From NCBI RefSeq assembly GCF_019399895.1, contig NC_091864.1, forward strand, positions 3,698,001 through 3,762,000: a DNA stretch of 64,000 bases, in the 5' to 3' direction. Position numbers and translations under genes: made by a program. The notes beneath the pieces are model-generated. The model ran no database searches and was not told the DNA's origin. It was given only the letters and a program-made list of their open reading frames with translations. Source of the stretch: Cardiocondyla obscurior (Eukaryota; Arthropoda; Insecta; Hymenoptera; Formicidae). Below, piece after piece: positions 12,371 through 25,400 of this stretch (its first letter is position 1; each line of letters opens with the position of its first letter).

Positions 12371-12994
12371 TTTATTATATCAAACGCTGGATCACGTTTA
12401 TATGGAACTTACTTTTCTGACGCAATACGGACTAGCTTGAGCCTTTATATAATCCTCGACATTTCGTTCGTGGAGATATATTTTTTTTTCTTTTTTTTAA
12501 ACACCTATTCGGAGCTCTTTCTACTTTGCAACGATCGCGGCATTGTAATAAATTAAATTAAATAGCTTCTTGTCTTAAGAGAAGTTAAGATGACTGATAT
12601 TTACCTCATTAATGCTCGTTTGATCATTCGCATATTAGTTTTTGTAAATTAATTCCCAACTATAATTTACACGATGCATAAAATTACGTATAAAAAAAAA
12701 AAATGATACAAGTAAGAATAGAATAAGAAAGGCTGAAATGTTTACGTAAGAACCAACAAGCAGGAAACTATTAACAATTATGTGTAATGCGAACGATTAT
12801 GATAAAGATAATTAAAACATGAAACTGCATACACGTATATTGTGTCTCTCGTGACACAAAAATAGAAATTACACCGTTACATGTTTACGGGAAAGAACGA
12901 CCTTTCATGCAACTTATGAACATTTGTGCTATTTTAAGCATGCGCGTTCCTTGCATTATTGAATGCATGTAATTACATTTGTTTTATCTCGAGA
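12371..12994. other. Intergenic upstream of CYP4 gene C
   Basis: This is AT-rich spacer with several short homopolymer runs. No gene or structured RNA is recognised. Confidence 0.4.
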
Positions 12995-13251
12995 TTTATA
13001 AAAGCACATTGGTGACGGAGACACTTCTCATAACTGGCAGACAAAGTAAGCAGCTTTAAAGTGGCACGTTACAGTCTACAGGTTCAGAGACGTTATCTAA
13101 TCGCCGCGTGAATATTATCGGTCCAGATTCACGTTGCAAGGTGGAAGCTCGAGATTGACTTGGATTCCACATTCCCGCACGGTTGAATGTGAAATCCGGA
13201 TAGTGAAAGTGAGTTAGGAGACTTTAACGGCACAGTAGTGTTGTCAACAAG
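12995..13251 (+). promoter_or_regulatory. Possible TATA box and untranslated first exon of CYP4 gene C
   Basis: TTTATAAAAGCACA at 12995-13008 is shared exactly with the gene B promoter. A donor-like AAG|GTACGA follows at 13251/13252. The gene C coding exon begins nine bases after an acceptor (tttgcag, ending 13685). The segment 13030-13251 is therefore a plausible 5' UTR exon; its exact start is not visible. Confidence 0.4.
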
Positions 13252-13694
13252 GTACGATTGGAATAATATACGATAAATTATTAAATATGTAATTTGCGAT
13301 AAACGTGAAATGGACGACGTGATAAAAATGGTGTGTCAAAGGTGTCGATAATATTTTCAGAGTGATAATAAAATTGATACGTTTCTGCGCAGCTGCATGT
13401 TATCAACTTTAAAAACCGTATGCACAAAGCAAGCTTGTATTTTCTGTATTATTAATTTTAATTAACTATTACATGACAATGCTATCCTAATTTCTTTATA
13501 TATATATTTTTTTTTTTTACTCATTTCACGACTTAATATATCAACGTTAAAGTTTTTGTTTGAAATAATTGAAAAAAAAAAAGTAAAAAGAAATTTTTCA
13601 TATGTAAAAAAAAAAAAAAATTCCAACGCTTAAGTGTCGTTCTAAATTGCCGTAATTAAATTAAAAATACTTTAAATGTTTGCAGATTACTAAA

Positions 13695-16332
13695 ATGGAT
13701 TTTATTTCTTTAATACTATACGCTTTTGGCATTATTGGAATTTTCGCAATTCTGCCGAGATTGTACCGGTACTATGTTCTTCGACAGCAACTTAAAAATA
13801 TTCCTGAAACTCCAGGACTTCCTTTTGTTGGCGTGGTATTTCAAGTGATGCATATGTCAAATTACGGTAAACAGTATTAGGCTTAAAATTCTATTACCGT
13901 CCCGTTGATATTTTAATTTATTATTATAATAACGAAGTGCTCAAGACTATAGTAATTAATAATTCTTTGATTGCCAGAACGCATGAAATGGTTTATGAAG
14001 TGTATGGAGAACAACAAAGAAGGAATATTTATACAATGGCTTGGAACCAGCGCTTTTATTAACATATTTAAGCCAGAATATTTTGAGGTAAATAACAAAA
14101 TGTCTACATTAAATTTAGTCTTTAAATATTAATTAAATTATATAACTTTTTTTTATATATATTTACAGCGCATTTTACCCAGCAGCGTAAATATATCAAA
14201 GGGAAGCGTTTACGATTTATTGAGACCTTGGTTAGGCAACGGTCTTTTAACTTCTACTGGTAAAGCACAATAAAATTACTAAACTTCTTTTTCTTTTTGT
14301 GCAGTTAAAATTTTATTATATATAAGCTTATTTGGAATGTTTCAATAATTCTTAATTTACTTTGTTATAGTTGTTTCCATTTTTTTTTCTAATTTTTGAC
14401 ATCTCTAGTGTTATCATTTAATGCTAATTTTTTTTAGGACAACAATGGTTTCATGATAGAAAACTTATTGGGCCAACGTTTCATTTTAGTATATTGGAAC
14501 AGTTTGCTGTGGTTCAATATGAAAAGGCAGAGATTTTAACAAAGTGTCTTGAAAGAGAAATAAAAATGAACGCAGGGAAGCCCATTGATATTTTCCCTTT
14601 TATCATTAACGTTGCTCTGGACATTATCTGCGGTAATGTACATACCATATATTTTATTAATATAGACATTAATTGTTAATCATTAGAGATATCAATTATT
14701 ATTTTTCAGAAACGGCAATGGGAGTGAATACACATGCTCAAGAAACCGGAACGCAGTATACTTCAACAGTACATACGTTAGTTTTCAACATTCTTATATT
14801 TGTGCTATTGATAAAGTCATTAATAGCTTTTTCAATATTAAAAATTAATAGTAAATCTTAATAAATAATTACGTATGTGGTTTATTATATAAATGAAAAT
14901 CTATTGTATTTTTAGAGCCACGACGTTAATAATGACCCGATTGATCCGACCATGGTATTGGATTGATGCGTTATATTATTTAATGCCTTCGGGAAAGAAG
15001 TTTAAAGCGACGATTGATAAATTACATGGATTTACTAAAGAAGTACGTACGTACGTTCATCTCGAATTATCGTAAGCTAATGCTTCATTTAAGGAACTAA
15101 ATAGTTTAACAATAAAACAACAAATTTTAGGTGATTAATAAAAGAAAGATAGAACGACAATTGCAAAGAACTAACACAGAAGTCGAAAGTAAGGACGACG
15201 ATAACGACATAGGTACGACTTTAAAAATTATAACTTTGTATCACAAATAATACAAATTGCTTACTTCAGAAAATTTGTAATATTAGGTAGGCAAAAGAGG
15301 ACAGCGTTTTTGGATCTGTTATTAGATCAGAATGAGAAAGCTGACACTCCGTTAACTGATGATGAAGTGAGAGCCCAAGTCGACACATTTATGTTCGAGG
15401 TAATCTGTCCAATTAACTTTTAATTTAATTAATTAAATTTTATTTTTAATTTTTAATTAATAATTAATTAAATTAAAAATAAAAATATTTCTGACAGTTT
15501 CTTGATAATAAATTTCTTTTCGTTAAGCTCGGGATCATATCTCTGTGTTAGTATAGCTAAAAATATTATGCAAATGATAATAGGGACACGACACAACTGC
15601 GGTTGCAATAACTTGGGCGCTCTTTCTTTTGGGAAATAATCCCGAGCATCAGGAAAAAGTTCACGAAGAGCTCGAGGAGGTTTTCGGAAATTCGGATGCG
15701 CCAATCACTGTGAAAGACCTTCCGCAATTGAAATATCTCGACAGAGTCATAAAAGAGACTCTCCGTTTATTTCCAAGTGTACCTCTAATCATGAGACAGT
15801 TGACAGAAGAAGTAAAACTAGGTAAACGCGATTTTGCTTGATACCTAACAAATTCTTAAGAAATTTAAGTTTGCTAATATGTGAATTTAAACCTGACAAA
15901 TTTTTTTTTTTCAACGTAAAGATAGTTAACGTGCCGTTTTATTAATTATTAAATTCGTTCAGCTTGTATTAATTTATTAATTTGATTCTAGACAATTATA
16001 CACTTCCGAAAGGCGCTCTTGTCACAATCGCAATTCAGTTAGCACATCAAAACCCGGAGGTTTGGCCGGATCCATTGAAGTTCGATCCAGATCGCTTTCT
16101 ACCCGAGAACTCAAAACTTAGAAACCCTTATGCTTATGTGCCGTTTAGCGCTGGACCGAGAAACTGTATAGGTCAGAGATTTGCTCAGCTCGAAGAAAAA
16201 ATCGTATTAAGTGCTATTTTAAGAAAATGGAGAGTGAAAAGCGTGAAAACGTTTGACACAATTAAATACGGTGGCTCTGTCATTCTACGTCCATCCGAGA
16301 GTGTGCTCATGTATTTAATTCCAAAAAATTAA
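13695..16332 (+). CDS. CYP4: Cytochrome P450, CYP4 family (gene C of tandem triplet)
   Basis: This is a microsomal P450 of 511 residues. The exons are 13695-13866, 13978-14087, 14169-14259, 14438-14632, 14710-14776, 14916-15042, 15131-15212, 15287-15399, 15584-15821 and 15992-16332. The membrane anchor covers about residues 3-26. The I-helix VDTFMFEGHDTTA contains Glu319, the covalent-heme position; ExxR is Glu377/Arg380 and the thiolate ligand is Cys457. All junction phases agree with A and B. Exon 8, intron 8 and most of exon 9 are almost the same DNA as in gene A, and exon 10 is also very close to A, whereas exons 1-7 are much more diverged. The gene is probably ant CYP4AB-like. The P450 call is secure; subfamily and substrate are not. 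Confidence 0.93.
15361..15771 (+). repeat. Near-identical tract shared with CYP4 gene A (conversion tract, copy C)
   Basis: This is the partner of 5696-6106. It contains all of intron 8 (15400-15583) and flanking exon sequence. The match breaks down in exon 8 just upstream and in exon 9 just after the K-helix, as expected for a conversion tract with defined edges. Confidence 0.85.
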
Positions 16333-16856
16333 ACAGGTTTTTTTAATACAATTTTTATCCATAACAAAACTTAGACATTTTAATTGTCAAGCATTATCAA
16401 AACTGAAGTTAATAGTACATATTAGTGCAATCATATTTTTACAATTGTAACATGACGTTATGGATCAATATAATAATATATGATTTATCTTGTAGATCAA
16501 ATATTCAAGCTAACTAAAGCAGACATAAATGTCGAGCAGCATCTTATGCTTTTTGATCATTTCTGTTTTTCCAAAATCTTATTTGATCGTAAAAATTCAA
16601 CGAATTTAATTTAATAGTAATATAATAAGTCGATGAATGGCGCGAAATTGCTTTCATCGCGACGTTATCTGGTAAGTTGTTATCTCTCTGTATCAGAAGG
16701 TAAGTCGATAATTTCCGGCGCTGCGTTCGTAATCGTCAGGCTGAGAAACGTGCGAGCGGTAATGTTAGTGGCGTCAGTGGCAAGTGGTAGATAACCTCAA
16801 TTCCGAGATTAAAAAAAATATCGTACGTGCAAGTGCCATTCGAGCACGCAGATACG
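16333..16856. other. Spacer between CYP4 gene C and the peptide deformylase
   Basis: The left part is AT-rich and should hold the gene C 3' UTR. From about 16640 it becomes CpG-richer, as expected for the deformylase 5' UTR and promoter. No TATA box is evident. Confidence 0.45.
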
Positions 16857-18747
16857 ATGTTTCGAGCGCATTATTTCGGGAACACTGTCTCGCGTGCTGT
16901 CGTCGTTAGAATAAGTAGTGCACGATTTATAAGCATTCAAAAAATTAAGGAAACGCTCCAGCAATTCCTAGGCACGAATTCCAAAACACAGATACCGTAT
17001 TCGCACGTCTGTCAAGTTGGAGATCCTGTCTTACGCGGTCGTGCCATTAAAGTAAACCCGGAAGTTATAAAAACGGCAGAGTTTCAAAAGGTACTAATGA
17101 ATTTCTGTGCGAATTATCCACACAGATTGTAACGTTAGTTGCAAGTTATTGCAATTGTTAAAACTGTTATAGGTATAAGTTTTTAAGTAACACTAAAAGA
17201 ACTTATGCGCTGTTTTTTAGAAAATCCCAATTCGCGTTATTATATTCGGACATTAGTTGATTATATTAAATTTTTCTTACCTTGTATCTTTCGGTTGGGT
17301 TAGGTTATTTTCCGTCCTTCTGTCTGTCCGTCCTTCCTTCCTTCCTTCCTTCCTTCCTTCCTTCCTGTCTTTCGTGGCAGTATTCCAGATTATCCCTGAC
17401 ATCTTGTAGGACTTCAAATCACTTGTCACTAATTACATTGTTTTTTGTCTTTTTACCATCACTACCACTGTTCATTAACACTCGCTCGAGAGACGAACGA
17501 TCGACAGAATGACGGTCGATTTTTGCGGCGATTTTTTTTATTAAAGTTAAGAAGCGCGACGATTGTCCGTTGTATAAATACACTCTCGATATTCGTGGTT
17601 TTGCTCAGTTTATTTCCGACGTGTCGAAGAAGCCGGGCAAGGTACGGAACTCGCGCTCGGACAATGGCAGTTGGCGGAACCCTCTGAATACCGTCGAAGG
17701 AGATGGCGCGTGAAGCGGGTTGCAAATGCCGGTCGCGATGACCTTCACGTCGGACGCTTCGCGCGCTTCGCCAGCGACATAACCTTTTCTTTTCGAAGCA
17801 CTTTTTCGAGGTACAATACGACGAGTAGAATGACACGCGAGTACAAAAAATAATAGTTCGTTTCCGAGTCGATAACGTCGACATTTATTCGTATGCGAGA
17901 CTATGCTATTCGCGGTCGAAAATACGCGAAATTGCGGAGCGATCGACAACACGTCCTCACCCTCGAAGCTCCGCAATTAAACTAAAATGGCCGTTAGAGA
18001 TTTCGGCCTTAGAGGAAGCGAGACAACCGCGTAAAAAGAGTGAGACAGCAATAGGTCCGATTGTCGCTGTCCTTCTCGCGCCGAACTCGTCTGTTCATGT
18101 TTCTTTTCTAGGCGCTCACCGAGCTCGAGGCGTCTTTTCCCAAAGCAGAATTTTTAACCGAGCATGTTTTTTAGGTAGTCAAACATTTGACAAACGTTAT
18201 GCGGACGTATAATTCGTTCGGTTTATCTGGACCTCAAATTGGACTTCCGTGGCAAATATTCGTTGTCGAATGCACGGAAAATCACATGAAAGGTGTCGAA
18301 CAGTCCGTCATAAAAGCTCAAGAAATCAGCCTCGTTCCAACGACGGTTTTTATTAATCCCGAATTAAAAGTCGTGGACCATACACCTATTACTTTTTACG
18401 AGGGATGTGAAAGCGTTCGAGGATTCACCGCTGCTGTCCCGAGGGCTTATGAAGTCGATATTACCGCATTGAATGTCACCGGTAAACAGTTTACGTGGAA
18501 GGCACGCGGATGGGCCGCCAGAATAGTTCAACACGAATACGATCACTTACAAGTAAGAGTTAAATAAATTAATAAAGCGGAGCGAATTCCCCAGCTAATT
18601 CTTTGCACGAATTTTTTTCTTTTTCAGGGGAGGCTGTATCTAGACAAAATGGACTTGAAAACGTTTCACTGCGCGGCCTGGTACAAAATTAACAAGAACA
18701 ATGGGAAAGTGCATTTGAGTTATTGGCCGAGTTACTGGAAGAAGTGA
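16857..18747 (+). CDS. Peptide deformylase, mitochondrial
   Basis: This enzyme removes the N-formyl group from nascent mitochondrial proteins in the matrix. Exons 16857-17090, 18175-18552 and 18628-18747 join in phase 0 to give 243 residues. The N-terminus (MFRAHYFGNTVSRAVVVRIS) is basic, lacks acidic residues and fits a mitochondrial targeting peptide. All three family motifs are present: motif I is GLSGPQIG at residues 94-101, motif II is EGCES at 154-158 with metal ligand Cys156, and motif III is QHEYDHLQG with His198 and His202 as ligands and catalytic Glu199. Motif III is split by the second intron right after Gln204. Motif I has Gly97 where many family members have Ala. The C-terminus (YWPSYWKK) is basic. 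The first intron is about 1.1 kb, CpG-rich and carries a TTCC microsatellite. The ATG chosen is the first in the frame after the AT-rich leader. Confidence 0.95.
17331..17365. repeat. (TTCC)n microsatellite in deformylase intron 1
   Basis: About nine tandem TTCC units, with imperfect copies just to the left. Confidence 0.9.
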
Positions 18748-21700
18748 GGAGATAGATGTACATCTATTGGAACGTAACGTAACGTCGACGATAAGAATTA
18801 CTTGAAGAATATAGGTGAGTCGTTTGTGTCTCAACTTTTACTCATTCTTTGTAGACGATCCTTTGTCAGACATTGACTTGGAAGGTACATAAAAAATAGG
18901 CTTTTATTTATGCATTTTCCAGAATACAATTATAGTTGATTATTTGATATACAATTACAGGTACGCGGAACTATGTGGTATCGAATGAACGAAGAGAATA
19001 AGGTTTCCAGTCGTACGAATTGTTTTCCGCGTAATTTTCTCGAGTCTCGTTTTCTTTGCGTTACATTCAGTTTGCTATCCTAGCGCAGCCTCATTCAATA
19101 TTCAATTACCTTAAATTCTATCACGTTACTTACGCTTCTCAGTGGTCTTTGATATGATAACAAATATATGTACATATATTAAAGTTTATTTATGTATAGC
19201 TACGATTTCTTTTATATGCTTTGCTCGAGTTTCCAGATAATAAAAAATAATTGTTTCTTTTTTTTCTGAATGATTTCAAATATTAAAAAAATATGTGAAT
19301 AGTATTTAAAATTGCAAAATGTTCTCTTTGATTGCATTGAGGTTTACATTATTGAGGAAATTTTCAAATAAAGTTTTTTTTGCGCTCGCTTATTTTCATT
19401 TAAAACGAGCTTTTATTTAGATAGAGATTCCAATAGCTAGAACGGCTCGTACAAAAAGCGAGTTATAAATATCACAACTGTTGTGGTATGAAAAATTCTT
19501 GGTATCGGTGGTATTCTTGTTTATTATTTCGTGTAATTAATATACAAAGCCGCTTTGGACCATTCAAAGAGATGGAGTGTATTTTCTGGTACGTTCTCTT
19601 TTTCAGTTGCGTCAGCTGTTTTTCTAATCAGAAATAACCGTGGTTTTAAGTAGTTCCCTAATTATGTACTTTGATTAGAGTTACATGATGTGTATTTTGT
19701 ACACCTAAATCGTATCTTAAAAAGCGTTTGTTTTCCCAGAGTATATCTTGCTCCGACATTTGAAAGTCTAAAAGGAACGTGAGTTATAAAAGATATTACA
19801 TACATTTTGAGTATATGTATTAATATCGTCTCGCTTATCTTCTGTTCAGACCGAATAAATATGTAAGATGTAGCTATATCAAAAAAAGCATGCCAAAACG
19901 AACTTTAAAATATGAACGGTGTTGGACAAGCAAAGTATTGTAATATTTTTATATCAAAATATAACTTTGATCTTTAAATTAGTTAAACAGCTAAGACTTT
20001 TACGACATCGATTGCTTCCCGTATGAGAAAATAAAGCGATTAAATGTTTGCGAATAAAGAAAAAAGAAAAAGAAAAATGATTTAGCAACAAGTTTAGACT
20101 TATTGTAGATTATTTGTGTGTTCACAACCACATCTAGTGCGCGTTTAATATATTCACATAATTTACAATCTTATATTTATTAACAAAAAATTATATAACT
20201 ATGCATATATGTATAATACATATACATACATGAAATTTTAGATTTTTTTTTTATTTCACTTAGCGTAAAATATATATGTGAATTTTTATCATTTAATTTT
20301 CAAGCTTGTTGATTGAAGAAGTACCTTATCTCTAAACAAGAATCTTAGTCTTGAATTCCTCAGTTGTCTCTTTGGAAGAATTATTACATACGATAGGAAC
20401 ACGACAATTAATGCGACGACGCAGTTATGCATCACAAATCATTAATTCTTAGGTTTAAACATTTCTTTTCTAACATCAATTAATTGTGAATTTTGATCCG
20501 TTCACTTTTTGAAAAACACCGCGTACTAATATTACGTAGAAGATGCTGTAGTACATACAACACTTTGGTCCGTTAATTTCATTTCTTTTTCTTTTTGATG
20601 ACTATAAACGATAACGCTGATAGATTCAGCGACAGTTGTATCCACATAATTACTCTTTTAAATAACATTACATATAATTTAGTAACACAGATATCTCTTC
20701 ACGATTAACGTGGCGCCTGACTAGAGGGAGAAAACTCGATTAAAGTTTCTCGAAACGTAGCGATTGCGCCTTTGGCCTATTGTACGAGGACTAGGTTGAC
20801 AGCTGGAGGGAATCGCTCCTTCCTAGGTTGATGCAAATGCGGGGGCGTTTGAGCCGATTGCCGTGCCAGTTGGTCGGCAAAAAGCCCCGGCTTTAAAAGG
20901 TAGGGCTAGATATTTTTATATCCAGGTGTGCACTCGTTGCTGCTGAGAATTATCCTCCTCCTGTCAAGACACGTGTCCTCTGGCCTGCGAGGTCCTGCAC
21001 TTTTGGCCGTGATTGCGATGGTGAGCCAACAGCCGGTCGTTTCCGCTTCTCACTGATTGCAGGTGCAGCGGTATTCGCACCGTGCCTATCGAATTAGAAA
21101 TAGGGCTTGTTTGCATCGATACATCGATTGCTACGTATCGTGCTATATCCAATTATACTACGGTGATTAACAGCGTCGTTCCGTGCCGTTGAATTTAACC
21201 GTATGCGTAAACGATTGGATGATATTCGTGCGAGACATCAAATTCGTAGCCACGTATCGAAAATCAAACCAAGATCCATAAGAGTGAACGTCATAAACCT
21301 TTTTATTGCGTGCGGTCAACACGTGGAAAAAAACGTTATGCAAACAAAGCGGCAAAAATGTAGGTATAAACTGAAACTTAAGAGAGCGGAAAATTAATTT
21401 GATAAACATTTATGAGAATATATTCGGATAGGATAATATTAATAATATATATATATACGTATGTGTAATAATAATGGAATAACCAAATGTCTATTTAATT
21501 AAAATACTGTGGAAAACAACGTGCTAAAATTATGCAAAATGTTTTCAGCATTAATTCATTATCAAGAATTAATCCTTTCGGCGGTGAATCAATATGGAAA
21601 TCTCGAGGTTTCGTGCTCGTTATAAAGAGAATTCGTTCACCTTCAGATTTCAAAATCAAAGGTTTAATTCTTGATCTTGCGGAGAGTATTTCTCCCGAGT

Positions 21701-22119
21701 TAACCAACAACAAACATGCAATCATAGTTTATTTTCCGCGTTCGTTTCACGTTTATTACTTCCCGCCTGGGCTACCGTATTGTGATCGATACGAAACCAC
21801 GGGGTGTGAAGCGAATGGCTCGCATCTGCACTACACATTTAACGCTAAATGTATTCTCACCTCGCGTCAAATCTTCGGGATATATACATATAAAAAAAAT
21901 ATATATATATATGATATGTATATATGCGCAAACAATTTTTATCAAACGACGACTTTACGCAACGTGTTTTACTCTTCGTGCTGGATCTATAAATATAATT
22001 TAACGCGTTGTCGCGAATGGATGAAGAAACGCGAGGTGATATTTCGATCAGCCAAACGAAGCGTGTTACTCGGGTGCATCGGTAAGACGTAAAGCTTTGC
22101 GCGCGGAATATCGCGGTAA
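18748..22119. other. 3' flank of deformylase and of the receptor gene, no coding exon seen
   Basis: The two genes converge here. The first kilobase is AT-rich with many AATAAA-like sites. Around 20.7-21.15 kb the sequence becomes GC-rich and includes the small hairpin AAAGCCCCGGCTTT. The receptor 3' UTR should extend leftward from 22119. No ORF in the interval resembles a known family. Confidence 0.45.
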
Positions 22120-22471
22120 TTAGAGCCAGGTGCAATTCCTAGTTGCGTCAACGTCGCCGCGATCGACATCGGCGAGGACGTCGGGGACCAAGCCGGCCAA
22201 GTGGCGCAAAGCTAAGGATGACGTTCGCGCCTCCCCCTCAGCTGTGTCCTCGAGATGAGACTCTGACTCGCTCGTAGGGGTTGTGGAGCCGGTGGTGCCA
22301 GAGTGCTCCGTGAGGGTGCACATACCATTCCGCGAGATTCTGGTGTGCATCTCCGGGCTACCGGTGCAGCTGTATCTGGACGTCACGGCTTCCGAACGCG
22401 ATAGAGACGGCTCCGCCGTCACCCGCACCCACGGACACCAGAAAAAGAACTGGGCGAAGCCACGGCGGAAT
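22120..22471 (-). other. TkR86C: Receptor coding exon 5 (cytoplasmic tail)
   Basis: This encodes residues 339-454, completing Arg338 across the intron. It starts after acceptor gtcgcag with helix 8 (FRRGFAQFFFWCPW), followed by a Ser/Thr-rich tail with TSRYSCTGSPE, and ends in NCTWL and TAA. Confidence 0.9.
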
Positions 22472-25400
22472 CTGCGACGCATAAAACACGCTGGACATCG
22501 ATCGGATATTATGAGAGAACGAACGTTATTAATCCTTATCGTTAGACCTCGTTATCCCAACCATTTTCAGACTTCATTTTTCAGACAATTATTTTTATTT
22601 CTTTTTTTGTTACTTAGAACGCGAGTAAAAGAAAGGAGAGACAAAAAAAAAAACGTGAAACATTGTCGTAAAGTATTTTGAGGATAAAAGTATCGGTTAC
22701 AACGAATTAAGATTATCTACTTCAAGAAGCATCTAACGTGATTTCAGTTTAATACTTTTATTTTCCACATCATAGATCACAAAGTCTCGTTTTTATCCTT
22801 TTTCTCTCTTTTTTTTTTATTTTCCTACGATGTTTGAAGATAGAACAATCTAAAATCTTAAATCATGCACGTTATCAAATAAGCCCGATTTTCCCAAGAG
22901 AAATAACTCGCTGTCATTCAACTGGAAAACACAATTCACATAAGTGTCACGTATATATTCATTTCAGTACTTGGTGTTGAGAAAAGAATTGAAAAATAGC
23001 GGCCGTGAATCGGCAAAATTTTCTCATATACGGCTCATATTTATTTCATGACACAAAGAAAGGGGGAAGACCTTTTAAGAAAGGCGCGTTATAAGAACTG
23101 CCCGGGATGATAAATCCCGCATAGGTTTTTTGATACCCGAAGGTAATCCAATTGTTAGGTGGCTCTATCGGCGCGCCGGTATTATTCGTCGTCATTACGA
23201 GGGTGTAGCCTAGACGCGAAAACACAATGATACCCGCGTATCAGTATATGAATATTTATGAGACCGAAGCACATTCTGTAGATGTCGACAGCACGCGGAA
23301 AATTGAAACCCGTGCGTTCGACTCGCGAACGTCCACGGTCGGCGCCGAGGTCTCCCATGTATTATATTTCCATTTTATTGTTTTTGACGTTACGTTTTTT
23401 TTTTGTTTTTTTATTCTTTTTTTTTTTTTTTCATGGGCCAATAAATAGCGGCAACACCGATGTTAGTAAGGAACAAAACATGTGCATGCTGCGTGTGACG
23501 TGTAAAGGGGAGTTTGAGAGGGCGGAAAGGATAGAGGGAGGAAGCTACGGTTCGATCGACCCTCGACAACGTTCCCATTCCCGTTTCCATTCCCATTTGC
23601 GGGCGAAGCAAAATTATTTCGATTGCTCTCTGAGGATTCGCGCGGCTTTTCTCGACGAACGTTCACCGATTCGTTAACACATTCATATATACGTATGTGG
23701 CTTAAAAAACAGCGTTTCTGCAATGCCCACGGTCCGCACTATATGATGATACGACCGTTTACTTTGCACGTATCGGAATCACAGGTCTGGTCGACCGCGT
23801 TTCCATTATCGTGAATATTTAGCATTCAACCCGATCGTTTCTGTAAACGCGTTAATGGCAACGATGTTACTTCCCATTTCTGTAATAACTTTGGGTACCT
23901 CTCCTTCCCTTCCAAGTATCCCTAAAGTCGGATGAGCTTATCTTCTCTGTGTGCTATATTGGATTAACTCTCGACAGTTCGTCAAACACTCGACGAGGCG
24001 GCCGCGGTGAAATAAATCGCCAAAAATCGAATCTCCTTAATTGAGAACCTCGAGAGACAAAGTTGCATATAACGATTGCGAGAAACGTCTGTTTTTAGAT
24101 CACCATAGCTTTATAAATGTGTAAGCATATCGATAATTATGTTTTATATTAAAATTTAATAGCTTTAAGCGTGATATTTGTAAGCTCGATAACTTAAAAA
24201 TTAATTAATATAATTTGTAAGTGTAAGCTAGAGTTTACGTTACGTTTCCAGCAAAAGGTGAGATATGAGAAAGACAGTTGATAGAAACTTAAACTTTCAC
24301 GCCGGAGCTGTGTATGTGTTTCAAGAGTAATGGATATTTTGTAACGGAGATTCGTGTTTAATTTGTGTAGACCCGCTAATTAACGCAGAATAATTTAAGT
24401 TAGTCCTTGCGTATCGCGATGAGGTAAACTTAGGAAGCGAAATACTCCGCAGTGCTCGAGATGTTGAAGAGAGAGAAACTTTTCCGAGCTCTGTTAACAA
24501 ATGACGAGAAGATTCGTCGATACTGTCTACGTATCTCCGTATTTGCCCATCTCACCGAGTTGGTTGACGCAGGAACCCTCGAGGAATAATTCCCGGATTA
24601 CAAGACGCGTTAAAATTCAACCTCTGTTAACGAGACACGCGATATTTTGCCACATTTTCGAAAACCACCGCGACGAACGGCGAAATAAACGTGGTGGTTT
24701 TAGATATCGAATTCGGAGGAGAAAAATCTTACCTAGTATTCATCCAGCAATAAATAATAGGGTTATACATGCTGTTGGACATTGCCAGCCAGTATATCCC
24801 CAGAAATACCTCTTGAATGTACGGTTCATTTGTAATCTCCGGCAGGTACGATGTCACTATGAAATACATGTGAAACGGAAGCCAGCACACTGCGAATATT
24901 ACCACGACGACTATCATCATCTTCACGACCTGAAATATAAAGAAAATTCATATTAATCACGACGTAGAAGACCAGCCACGCTTTCAGGTAATTAATTCAG
25001 AATTGAACTTTTTCCGAGAAGAAAAAAAAAAAGCGAAATTACTTTTAATATCGTAAAAATGTAATTGAGTAAAAGGAATTAACATTACGTACGTTTCGTA
25101 AAGTAGAAACCACAAAAAAGTCGTAGATTCTCACTTGATTCTAAGTAGATGAATTAAAAATCCTTTTGTTATAATTTATTCATCAAGATTTTATTCGAAA
25201 AAAATCCCTTGCACGTTGATCGCGTTAAATAATTGGAAGTAACGTGTTGGTTTAAATAATAGTTCTTGAATAATATATATTAAGAGAATAATCAATTTGT
25301 TATATATTTGGTTAAACGCAAGAGATGGTATTTTGATATTTTTTATATACAAATAATAATGATTATTTTATGATATTGTAGATGTATTTTATAAATATAT

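Noticed and set aside
17462..17976. Several overlapping ORFs of 60-140 codons in deformylase intron 1
   Set aside because: They lie in CpG-rich intron sequence, overlap in several frames and show no family motif.
21901..21919. TA-rich run within an apparent 186-codon plus-strand ORF
   Set aside because: Low-complexity translation (KNIYIYDMYI); not supported as coding.
24501..24956. 151-codon plus-strand ORF
   Set aside because: It is antisense to receptor exon 4 (TM6-TM7), whose minus-strand reading is certain.
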